Notes under the pieces: generated by a model
The model's input: only the letters and a program-made list of their open reading frames with translations
Database searches by the model: none
What the model was told of the DNA's origin: nothing
NCBI GenBank assembly: GCA_028711795.1
Contig: JAQTRN010000045.1
Location: 1 to 7,385 of the forward strand
DNA length: 7,385 nt
Origin: Dehalococcoidales bacterium
Lineage (GTDB): Bacteria > Chloroflexota > Dehalococcoidia > Dehalococcoidales > JAQTRN01
Reading direction: 5' to 3'
Program-made: the position numbers and the translations under genes
In this document: positions 1 through 5,537 of the stretch, in pieces
How the letters are laid out: each line of letters starts with the position of its first letter
How positions within the stretch are numbered: position 1 is the first letter of the stretch

Positions 1-806
1 GTAATCGGGTAACCGGCCAGCGGGTCGCGCTGGACTGCAACATACTGCAGGGTAATCAGACCTTTGCGGACCAGGGCGTCAACCACAGCGCGCGTGCATT
101 TTGCCTTTTCCCTGACTACCGCCCATGGTATCGTCCCGGCTGGTCCGGTTAGCATTTCCAGGACGACCGCCTGTTTATTGCCATGTTTCCGATGAAGGTC
201 GGCGGCTATTTTCCCGGCTTCGGCAGGGGTGATGCCCAGGCTGAGGTAGGGCTCTCTTTTCGGAGCGACTTTAACCGGCTCCGGTTCGTAGTCTCTGGTC
301 AAGAGGCCGCGGTTGACCAATTGCGTGACGAGGGCTTGCGCTTTCCGCTTACCCAGCCTCCTCTCCAGGTCTTTGAGGCTGGTCCGCCCCTGGTCTCGTA
401 TCTGGTCGAGGACCTGTCTTGATTCGGCGGATAGAGAAGACAGGTCAGCGCTACCGGCACTGGATGAGGATGATATGAAAGTGAGCGTCTGGCGCTCAAA
501 CCCGGGTGGCAGCATCAGGGCAACCGCTTCGAAAAGGGGGGATAGATAACGATTGCTAAGCCAAAGCGCCAGTGATACCCGTGCCGGGCTTAACAGGGGG
601 TGGGCTTCAATAACTCCACCTATGTCTTTGGTCTCTTCTACTGAAGGGAAGGGGCTCAGCTTAATGACGATTCCCTGCAGTGTCTTGCTACCGAAGGGGA
701 CCCAGACTGCCTGCCCGACTTCAATATCCAGGTTAGCAGGAATGGCATAGCTGAATGTCTGGCGCTGGGCGATTGGTGAGTTAACACTAACCTCAGCATA
801 CCTCAT
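1..806 (-). CDS. priA: Primosomal protein N' (PriA), N-terminal part, runs off the left edge
   Basis: PriA is a replication-restart DNA helicase that recognises stalled forks and starts primosome loading. The minus-strand frame is open without a stop from the ATG at 804-806 to the window edge, giving 268 residues. The N-terminus (MRYAEVSVNSPIAQRQTFSY) and the following VGQAVWVPFG segment at about residues 30-39 match the PriA 3'-DNA-end-binding domain. ALWLSNRYLSPL and MLPPGFE at about residues 81-103 fit the end of that domain. The later part looks like the winged-helix region. The last visible residues, RDPLAGYPI, correspond to the point just before the helicase core, so the Walker motifs and zinc-binding cysteines lie outside the window. 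A GGAG ribosome-binding site (complement of 813-816) lies 6 nt before the ATG. The gene starts 26 bp after rplS in the same direction, which suggests co-transcription. Family assignment is from motif recognition only. Confidence 0.88.
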   Translation of the reverse strand, partial: MRYAEVSVNSPIAQRQTFSYAIPANLDIEVGQAVWVPFGSKTLQGIVIKLSPFPSVEETKDIGGVIEAHPLLSPARVSLALWLSNRYLSPLFEAVALMLPPGFERQTLTFISSSSSAGSADLSSLSAESRQVLDQIRDQGRTSLKDLERRLGKRKAQALVTQLVNRGLLTRDYEPEPVKVAPKREPYLSLGITPAEAGKIAADLHRKHGNKQAVVLEMLTGPAGTIPWAVVREKAKCTRAVVDALVRKGLITLQYVAVQRDPLAGYPI

Positions 807-832
807 TTACCACTCCAGCGAGGTAGCCCGGC

Positions 833-1198
833 CTATTCTTCAGCCGCTTCCTTTTCTTTCTCTCTTCTTTCCTTAAGGCGGGACGCCCGGACGCTTAACC
901 CGCGCAGGTAGTACAAGCTGGCACGCCGTACCTTACCCCGTCGCACCAGTTCCACTTTTTCTACTAGTGGTGAATGTAGAGGGAAGGTCCGTTCAATGCC
1001 GATTCCATAAGCAACCCGCCGCACTGTGAAGCTGGCACTGGCCTGTCCCTGTCTGACCTTGATGACGACTCCCTCGAAAACCTGAGTCCGTCCCTTTTCC
1101 CCTTCGATGATCCGGCTACTCACTCTGACCGTATCGCCCGGAGCCAGTTCCGGAATATTCGGATTGGCCTTAAGTTCAATTAATGACGAAACATCCAT
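833..1198 (-). CDS. rplS: 50S ribosomal protein L19
   Basis: L19 is a large-subunit ribosomal protein at the 30S-50S interface. The 121-residue product is close to the family's usual length of about 115. Diagnostic stretches are PGDTVRVSSRIIEGEKGRTQ near residues 20-40, FEGVVIKVRQG, GIGIERTFPLHSP near residues 66-78, and KVRRASLYYLRGL near residues 89-101. The C-terminus is a short charged tail rich in Lys and Glu. An AGGAGTA ribosome-binding site (complement of 1205-1211) precedes the ATG. The gene lies directly downstream of trmD, a very common bacterial order, and upstream of priA. A perfect TATAAT on the minus strand in the 57-bp gap before it may give it a promoter of its own. Confidence 0.96.
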   Translation of the reverse strand: MDVSSLIELKANPNIPELAPGDTVRVSSRIIEGEKGRTQVFEGVVIKVRQGQASASFTVRRVAYGIGIERTFPLHSPLVEKVELVRRGKVRRASLYYLRGLSVRASRLKERREKEKEAAEE

Positions 1199-1229
1199 TC
1201 AACGTACTCCTATCTTAATGAGACCACCT

Positions 1230-1235
1230 ATTATA
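1230..1235 (-). promoter_or_regulatory. Possible internal -10 element before rplS
   Basis: The minus strand reads TATAAT, a perfect -10 hexamer, in the 57-bp gap between trmD and rplS, about 30 nt upstream of the rplS start. No good -35 hexamer lies 16-18 nt upstream (the hexamer 17 nt away is TAGCGC), so this is only a candidate for extra rplS-priA transcription. Confidence 0.25.
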
Positions 1236-1255
1236 CTTCAAACTCAAGGATGGCG

Positions 1256-2035
1256 CTAGTGGTTGTTGCTCTCTTCTATTTCTTCTGCGGATGTTGTTGG
1301 TTCTAAAGGAGACTCCGGCAGTGGGTTTACGCCGGGGCTCAGGTTAGCTTTAGCCAGTAAGTCCGGCCGCCGCTCGCGAGTTCGAATTATGGCTTGCTCC
1401 CTTCGCCATCGGGCAATCTGCGCGTGGTTACCGGATAGCAGCACCTGGGGTACCAGCCAGCCGCGGTATACCTCGGGGCGGGTGTACTGGGGGTATTCGA
1501 GCAATCCGGAGACATGGGAATCATCCAGCGCTGAGGCCTCTGAGCCGAGGACTCCGGGCAACAGTCTCACGACGGCATCGATCACTACCATGGCGGCTAG
1601 CTCACCACCACTGAGAACATAATCGCCAATACTTATTTCGTCAGTCACCAGGTGCTGGCGGATGCGCTCATCGACTCCCTCGTAATGCCCGCAGATAAGG
1701 ATGAGCCGTTCCTGCCGGGCGAACTCGGCGGCTAATTTCTGCGAGAACAGGCGGCCCTGGGGCGTCATCAGGATGACCGGTGGCCCGCCGCTTTCGGGAT
1801 GAGGCCCCGGTCTTATGGATTCGACCGCTTCAAAAATTGGCTCTGGTTTGAGCACCATGCCGGCGCCGCCGCCATACGGATAATCATCGACGGTGCGGTG
1901 CTTATCATGGGTGTAGTCCCGGATGTTATACAGGTTAACGCTCACCAGTTTGTCCGCTACCGCCCGCTGAAAGATGCCGGTGTCAAAGACCCCCTGGAAC
2001 ATTTGGGGGAACAGCGTCAGGATGTCAATGCGCAC
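1256..2035 (-). CDS. trmD: tRNA (guanine-37-N1)-methyltransferase TrmD, GTG start
   Basis: TrmD transfers a methyl group from S-adenosylmethionine to N1 of G37 beside the tRNA anticodon, which prevents +1 frameshifting. It is a dimeric SPOUT (trefoil-knot) enzyme. Counting from the GTG start (259 residues): RIDILTLFP at 2-10, YGGGAGMV near 54-61, GHYEGVDERI at 116-125 and SIGDYVLSGGE at 135-145 form the cofactor knot. Arg157 and Asp172 (RLLPGVLG...DDSH) align with the catalytic Arg154 and Asp169 of E. coli TrmD. The GTG start at 2033-2035 puts the canonical N-terminus first and has an AAGGGA ribosome-binding site 7 nt upstream. An in-frame ATG at 2098 would add 21 residues (MPLKSSGERSP...) unlike the family. 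The last 30 or so residues form a Pro/Glu/Ser-rich tail beyond the usual end. The first 11 bp overlap moaB. Confidence 0.95.
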   Translation of the reverse strand: MRIDILTLFPQMFQGVFDTGIFQRAVADKLVSVNLYNIRDYTHDKHRTVDDYPYGGGAGMVLKPEPIFEAVESIRPGPHPESGGPPVILMTPQGRLFSQKLAAEFARQERLILICGHYEGVDERIRQHLVTDEISIGDYVLSGGELAAMVVIDAVVRLLPGVLGSEASALDDSHVSGLLEYPQYTRPEVYRGWLVPQVLLSGNHAQIARWRREQAIIRTRERRPDLLAKANLSPGVNPLPESPLEPTTSAEEIEESNNH

Positions 2036-2537
2036 TGGCCTGTCCCTTGGTGGTATCGGTATGTTCGGTGACCTCTCCCCGGAGGATTTCAACGGCATGG
2101 GGGATGGCTGGCATTACTATCTCCAGACATTCCCTGACGGCTTTAGGGCTACCTGGTAAATTGATAATCAGGCACTGGCCGCGTATGCCGGCAACCGCCC
2201 GGCTCAAGATCGCCAGTGGCGTGACGCTAAAGGTCTTAATTCTGATAATCTCGGTGATGCCGGGGACCTCTTTCTCCAGTATGGAGAGGGTAGCTTCCGG
2301 GGTGACATCGCGAAGGCCAAGCCCGGTACCTCCGGTGGTCAAGATTACATCCAGGCTACCGCTATCAGCCCACTCGGCGAGTCTAGCCGCAATGACCTTT
2401 CTCTCGTCAGGTACGATTTCGTACTTGACTACATTACCGGCGGTGGACAGACGGTCTCTAATTACCCGGCCGCTCTCATCATAGCGCTGCCCCTGTGACC
2501 CCTTGTCGCTGATCGTCAGTATACCCAGGTTGAACAT
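2025..2537 (-). CDS. MoaB/MogA-family molybdopterin-binding protein (probable molybdopterin adenylyltransferase)
   Basis: MogA-type proteins adenylylate molybdopterin before molybdenum insertion; MoaB is the closely related paralogue. The 170-residue length fits MoaB, and family members are usually about 160-195. Visible hallmarks are GILTISDKGSQGQRYDESG at residues 5-23 (SDxxxxGxxxDxSG pattern), LTTGGTGLGLRDVTPEAT near 66-83 and INLPGSPKAVRE near 124-135. These are the molybdopterin-binding loops. The ATG at 2535-2537 has a GGAGAG ribosome-binding site 6 nt upstream. No other molybdenum cofactor gene is in the window, so the context does not decide between mog and moaB and I leave the symbol open. 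It is the first gene of the leftward unit, and its stop codon lies inside the start of trmD, which suggests translational coupling. Confidence 0.88.
   Translation of the reverse strand: MFNLGILTISDKGSQGQRYDESGRVIRDRLSTAGNVVKYEIVPDERKVIAARLAEWADSGSLDVILTTGGTGLGLRDVTPEATLSILEKEVPGITEIIRIKTFSVTPLAILSRAVAGIRGQCLIINLPGSPKAVRECLEIVMPAIPHAVEILRGEVTEHTDTTKGQASAH
2043..2048 (-). promoter_or_regulatory. Ribosome-binding site that decides the trmD start
   Basis: The minus strand reads AAGGGA inside the end of moaB, 7 nt before the GTG at 2035. Its position supports the GTG start over the upstream ATG at 2098 and means that ribosomes finishing moaB reach the site directly. Confidence 0.6.
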
Positions 2538-2573
2538 TTGGCACTCTCCGGGAAAGATTTGGCAACCGGTACT

Positions 2574-2601
2574 ATTTTACCATAGGCGGCCGAGACCGCA
2601 A
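2574..2601 (-). promoter_or_regulatory. Candidate promoter for the moaB-trmD-rplS-priA unit
   Basis: On the minus strand TTGCGG (complement of 2596-2601) and TAAAAT (complement of 2574-2579) are 16 bp apart, placing the start of transcription about 30 nt before the moaB ATG. The -10 matches consensus at 5 of 6 positions but the -35 only at 3, so this is tentative. It is the best candidate I see in the divergent region. Confidence 0.35.
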
Positions 2602-2641
2602 ATTTAGCCAATAAATTTACAAGAATTTTGTTAAAAAGTGC

Positions 2642-2672
2642 TTGACAAAAAGGGATACAGGTGTTGTAGAAT
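2642..2672 (+). promoter_or_regulatory. Sigma-70-type promoter for mraZ-rsmH-ftsA-ftsZ
   Basis: A perfect -35 hexamer TTGACA at 2642-2647 is followed after 19 bp by TAGAAT at 2667-2672 (5 of 6 to TATAAT). An AT-rich stretch at about 2600-2640, including near-palindromic ACAAGAATTTTGT, lies just upstream and could act as an UP element. The spacer is 2 bp longer than ideal. Expected transcription start is near 2679, inside the MraZ repeats. No equally good promoter was seen in the later gaps of the cluster. Confidence 0.65.
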
Positions 2673-2706
2673 GGGCGAAAGTGGTTGAAAGTGGTAGAAA
2701 AGGGGT
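2667..2706 (+). promoter_or_regulatory. MraZ operator: 10-bp direct repeats upstream of mraZ
   Basis: Two near-perfect 10-bp units, GAAAGTGGTT (2677-2686) and GAAAGTGGTA (2687-2696), are followed by a weaker unit, GAAAAGGGGT (2697-2706). They are preceded in phase by TAGAATGGGC (2667-2676). TGG cores recur at 2672, 2682 and 2692. MraZ is known to bind tandem repeats of this kind before its own gene: TGGG-type cores every 10 bp in E. coli and AAAGTG-type boxes in Mollicutes. The array overlaps the -10 hexamer and the likely transcription start, and its last unit contains the mraZ ribosome-binding site. Repeats and spacing are seen directly; the binding is inferred. Confidence 0.75.
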
Positions 2707-2710
2707 AATA

Positions 2711-3136
2711 ATGTTCTTCGGTGAATTCGATTACAAGATCGATGAGAAAGGCAGAGTTTCAGTCCCACCGAGGTTCAGACGTGAACTGGAAGAGGGAGTG
2801 GTGCTTACCACTGGCATCGAGAAATGCATTACCGTGTATCCACTCTCGGAATGGACCAAACTGGCAGCGGACCTGACTACCGGTGCGCTTTCTCCCAGCA
2901 AGTTAAGAAGGCTTAACCGGGCCATTTTCGCCACCGCATTTAATGTCAACCCTGATGGGCAGGGGCGGATAGCCATACCGGCGCCTTTAAGGCAATACGC
3001 CGGTATCGGCGATGAGGTTGTTGTGGTTGGGGCTAATAACTATCTGGAATTATGGGACAAGGCATCCTGGGAAGCCGAGAAAGCGATTAGTCAAGAGCAG
3101 ACCTGGCAGATAATTGAAAGCTTAGAAAAACGTTAA
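2711..3136 (+). CDS. mraZ: Transcriptional regulator MraZ
   Basis: MraZ is a ring-forming DNA-binding protein that usually heads and represses the division and cell wall cluster. The 141-residue product has two AbrB-like swapped-hairpin halves. The first is YKIDEKGRVSVPPRFRREL at 8-26 with the DxxxR motif at 11-15. The second is NPDGQGRIAIPAPLRQY at 80-96 with DGQGR at 82-86. The ending YLELWDKASWE near 111-121 is also typical. The ATG at 2711 starts the canonical MFFGEF and has AAGGGG 5 nt upstream. The same frame stays open back to a TTG at 2642, but that TTG is part of the -35 hexamer and the added residues do not resemble MraZ. The 10-bp repeats just upstream suggest autoregulation. The stop codon overlaps the ribosome-binding site of rsmH. 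Confidence 0.96.
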   Translation: MFFGEFDYKIDEKGRVSVPPRFRRELEEGVVLTTGIEKCITVYPLSEWTKLAADLTTGALSPSKLRRLNRAIFATAFNVNPDGQGRIAIPAPLRQYAGIGDEVVVVGANNYLELWDKASWEAEKAISQEQTWQIIESLEKR

Positions 3137-3140
3137 GGAG
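3134..3140 (+). promoter_or_regulatory. rsmH ribosome-binding site overlapping the mraZ stop
   Basis: TAAGGAG begins with the TAA stop of mraZ and lies 7 nt before the rsmH ATG at 3148. This arrangement favours coupled translation of the two genes. Confidence 0.7.
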
Positions 3141-3147
3141 TCCAGCT

Positions 3148-4197
3148 ATGTCAGCCGCCGCTCATATCCCGGTCATGGTACAGGAAACGCTGGAGGCGTT
3201 GGCGGTCCAACCGGGAGGTCGTTATATAGATTGCACGCTGGGGACTGCAGGACATGCGGCGGCTATTCTGGAACGTAGCTCACCTGGCGGACAGTTGCTG
3301 GGCATTGATGCCGACCCGGAGGTCGTGAAGATAGCCCGGGCGCGGCTTACCGCCTACAATAACTCGATTCTACTGGTCAATGATAATTTCGCTAATCTGG
3401 AAGCGGTCTGCCTCAAGTACGACTTCTTTCCCGTTCACGGTATCTTGTTTGATCTGGGGGTATCTTCCATGCAGTTCAGTACCTATGGACGGGGTTTTAG
3501 TTTTCAGTATGATGCCCCTCTGGATATGCGTTTCAACCCCACTCAGGAAGTCACTGCGGCTGACATCGTAAACCGGTATTCGGAGGCCGAGTTGGCCCGC
3601 ATTATCAAGACTTACGGGGAAGAAAGCCATAGCCGTCGGATCGCCCGTAAAATGGTACAATCACGCCCCATAGAGACCACCTTTGAACTGGCGCGGGTAA
3701 TCGAGCAGGCCGTGGGTGGGAGATGGGGAAAGATCCATCCCGCTACCAGGACATTCCAGGCATTAAGGATAGTGGTCAATCACGAACTGGAGAACCTGGA
3801 AGCCGCTCTGAAACAGGCAGTCCATATGCTCGGGTTTGAGGGCCGGCTGGTGGTTATCAGTTACCACTCTCTCGAAGACCGTATCGTCAAGCGGTTTATG
3901 CAACAGGAATCAAAAGACTGTATCTGCCCTCCGGGATTGCCGCGCTGTGTCTGTGGGCATAAAGCCTCCCTCCGGCTGATAAATAAGAAGGTTATCACTC
4001 CTTCTCCGGAGGAGATCAAGATTAATCCGCGCGGCCGGAGCGCTAAATTAAGGGTTGCCGAGCGTATCACCATGTCCGAAGAGCTTGATAAGGCAGCGGA
4101 AGATCCCGGGTTTCTAGGACAGTTTCATGGCGCCTGGAGACGGCCGGTCTTATTGAGGAAGCTCCGGACAGTCCTTTCGTCATTCGCTATTAAATGA
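3148..4197 (+). CDS. rsmH: 16S rRNA (cytosine-1402-N4)-methyltransferase RsmH (MraW)
   Basis: RsmH methylates N4 of C1402 in the 16S rRNA decoding centre using S-adenosylmethionine. The 349-residue protein shows HIPVMVQETLEAL near 6-18, the cofactor motifs DCTLGTAGH (28-36) and GIDADP (52-57), FDLGVSS (101-107), RGFSF (115-119), LDMRF (125-129), HPATRTFQALRIVVNHEL (197-214) and SYHSLEDRIVK (238-248). A cysteine motif CxC-x6-CxC at 258-269 (CICPPGLPRCVC) matches one seen in many RsmH proteins. The usual end, SAKLRVAER, is reached at about residue 306. Another 43 residues follow, rich in basic and hydrophobic residues near the end (AWRRPVLLRKLR). The gene starts 11 bp after mraZ. The next gene is ftsA, not the usual ftsL. 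Confidence 0.97.
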   Translation: MSAAAHIPVMVQETLEALAVQPGGRYIDCTLGTAGHAAAILERSSPGGQLLGIDADPEVVKIARARLTAYNNSILLVNDNFANLEAVCLKYDFFPVHGILFDLGVSSMQFSTYGRGFSFQYDAPLDMRFNPTQEVTAADIVNRYSEAELARIIKTYGEESHSRRIARKMVQSRPIETTFELARVIEQAVGGRWGKIHPATRTFQALRIVVNHELENLEAALKQAVHMLGFEGRLVVISYHSLEDRIVKRFMQQESKDCICPPGLPRCVCGHKASLRLINKKVITPSPEEIKINPRGRSAKLRVAERITMSEELDKAAEDPGFLGQFHGAWRRPVLLRKLRTVLSSFAIK

Positions 4198-4222
4198 GAA
4201 GTAAGTTTGAGGGGGTCGTAAT

Positions 4223-4267
4223 ATGAGTGTTCCATTATCAACAGTACTACTGATAAGGAGGTGGTAG
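4223..4267 (+). CDS. Possible 14-residue leader peptide before ftsA
   Basis: An ATG at 4223 preceded by GAGGGGG (7-nt spacing) opens a 14-codon frame, MSVPLSTVLLIRRW, whose TAG stop at 4265-4267 directly abuts the ftsA ATG at 4268. The last codons contain the ftsA ribosome-binding site (AAGGAGG at 4256-4261 and just before). Translating this frame could keep that site open and deliver ribosomes to ftsA. It occupies the place where ftsL or other division genes usually sit, but the peptide is too short to compare with any family. The close abutment could be chance. Confidence 0.3.
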   Translation: MSVPLSTVLLIRRW

Positions 4268-5485
4268 ATGAGAAAGCACACTACTTTAACCTCTATAGAC
4301 GTCGGGACCACCAAAGTGTGTACCATTATCGCCCAGGTCGATGAGGGTAATGGTATGCAGGTCATCGGCGTCGGGTTGGCTCCGAGTAAGGGCATGCATA
4401 AGGGACTGGTAGTCAACATTAATGATGCCAAAGAGTCAATCCGCGAGTCGGTGAGAAAAGCCGAACAGGCCAGCAACTACCGGGTGGAATCAGCTTATGT
4501 CGGCGTGACCGGCCGGCACGTTACCTCGATGAATAATCGCGGGGTAGTCTCGGTTACCCGTAACGATCGTCTGGTCCGTCATGATGACCTGAAAAGAGTA
4601 CTGACCGCGGCCCAGAGTATCAGTATTCCCAAAGATAGAAAGCTACTGCATGTCATTCCTCGCAGTTATGCCGTTGATGGTCAGGAAGGTTTCAAAAACC
4701 CGGTAGGGATGCATGGTTTCCGGGTAGATGTTGAGACACATATCATCACCGCCGCGGTGGCTTCCGTTCAGAATCTGGCGAAGTGTATTCGCGGGATCGG
4801 CATTGATATTGATGATCTGGTTCTTGAGCCGCTGGCCAGTGCCGAAGCAGTCCTGACCGAAGATGAAAAGCAGGTGGGCGTCATACTGGCGGATATTGGG
4901 GGCGGTACTACCGATGTCGCCGTCTTCCGTGATGGGGCCATCTGGCACACTGCGATCCTTCCGGTAGCCGGCTATCAGCTTACCCGTGATATCGCCATCG
5001 GTCTGGGGCTATCGTTTGACGTCGCCGAGGAAATGAAAAAGAAATACGGCAGCGTGATGCCGGTGTACGAAGGGAAGGGCGAGGCGGCGCACCCGATATC
5101 GCTGAACGGACATGGCGTGTCCTATCAGGACCTGTGTGATATCCTCCATGCCAGAGTCGAAGAGATCCTCAGATTGATTATGCTGGAGATGCCTAGCTCA
5201 GAATTGAAGACTGTGGTACCGGCTGGGCTGGTACTGACCGGTGGTAGCTCTAATCTATCGGGCCTGGAGACGCTGGGATGCGATATACTACGTCTTCCGG
5301 TGAGAATAGGTAGCCCGATTAATATGGGCGGTATCTCCGAATCTCTGCGTGACCCTGCTTATGCCACCAGTGTTGGCCTGTTGAAGTGGGCCGCTAAACA
5401 CCAGGAAGGGCAGGGACGGCGCAGTGGCGGTATCGGGGGTATCTGGCGTTTGGTCTCTCGTATCCGCAGTTTGTTCCGGTGGTAG
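4268..5485 (+). CDS. ftsA: Cell division protein FtsA
   Basis: FtsA is an actin-fold ATPase that tethers FtsZ filaments to the inner face of the membrane. The 405-residue product has the phosphate-1 motif SIDVGTTKV (9-17), the FtsA-specific 1C region beginning around YVGVTGRHV (77-85), the phosphate-2 motif ADIGGGTTDVAVF (208-220) and the adenosine motif GLVLTGGSSNLSG (320-332). After a Gly/Arg-rich linker (about 378-391) the protein ends with IWRLVSRIRSLFRW, a textbook amphipathic helix with Trp, Leu, Ile and Phe on one face and Arg on the other. This is the membrane-targeting sequence. AAGGAGG ends 6 nt before the ATG. The gene sits between rsmH and ftsZ with no ftsL, ftsI, mur or ftsQ genes, so FtsA is probably the main membrane anchor for FtsZ here. 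Confidence 0.97.
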   Translation: MRKHTTLTSIDVGTTKVCTIIAQVDEGNGMQVIGVGLAPSKGMHKGLVVNINDAKESIRESVRKAEQASNYRVESAYVGVTGRHVTSMNNRGVVSVTRNDRLVRHDDLKRVLTAAQSISIPKDRKLLHVIPRSYAVDGQEGFKNPVGMHGFRVDVETHIITAAVASVQNLAKCIRGIGIDIDDLVLEPLASAEAVLTEDEKQVGVILADIGGGTTDVAVFRDGAIWHTAILPVAGYQLTRDIAIGLGLSFDVAEEMKKKYGSVMPVYEGKGEAAHPISLNGHGVSYQDLCDILHARVEEILRLIMLEMPSSELKTVVPAGLVLTGGSSNLSGLETLGCDILRLPVRIGSPINMGGISESLRDPAYATSVGLLKWAAKHQEGQGRRSGGIGGIWRLVSRIRSLFRW

Positions 5486-5525
5486 AGATAATGAAAAAGT
5501 AAGATTTGATAAGGATAATTAATGG

Positions 5526-5532
5526 AAGGAGG
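5526..5532 (+). promoter_or_regulatory. Strong ftsZ ribosome-binding site
   Basis: AAGGAGG lies 5 nt before the ftsZ ATG at 5538, in the 52-bp AT-rich gap after ftsA. It is a near-perfect Shine-Dalgarno sequence, in keeping with the high FtsZ level needed for division. I saw no convincing promoter in this gap. Confidence 0.75.
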
Positions 5533-5537
5533 AGATA

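Noticed and set aside
183..750. Plus-strand open frames across 183-750
   Set aside because: They lie opposite the continuous priA frame, have no family resemblance and lack a supporting context.
2036..2098. ATG at 2098 as the trmD start
   Set aside because: It would add 21 non-family residues and overlap moaB by 74 bp; the GTG at 2035 gives the canonical N-terminus and has a ribosome-binding site.
2642..2710. Upstream in-frame TTG start for mraZ, adding 23 residues
   Set aside because: The TTG is the first half of the -35 TTGACA hexamer, the stretch holds the -10 and the MraZ repeats, and the added residues do not look like MraZ.
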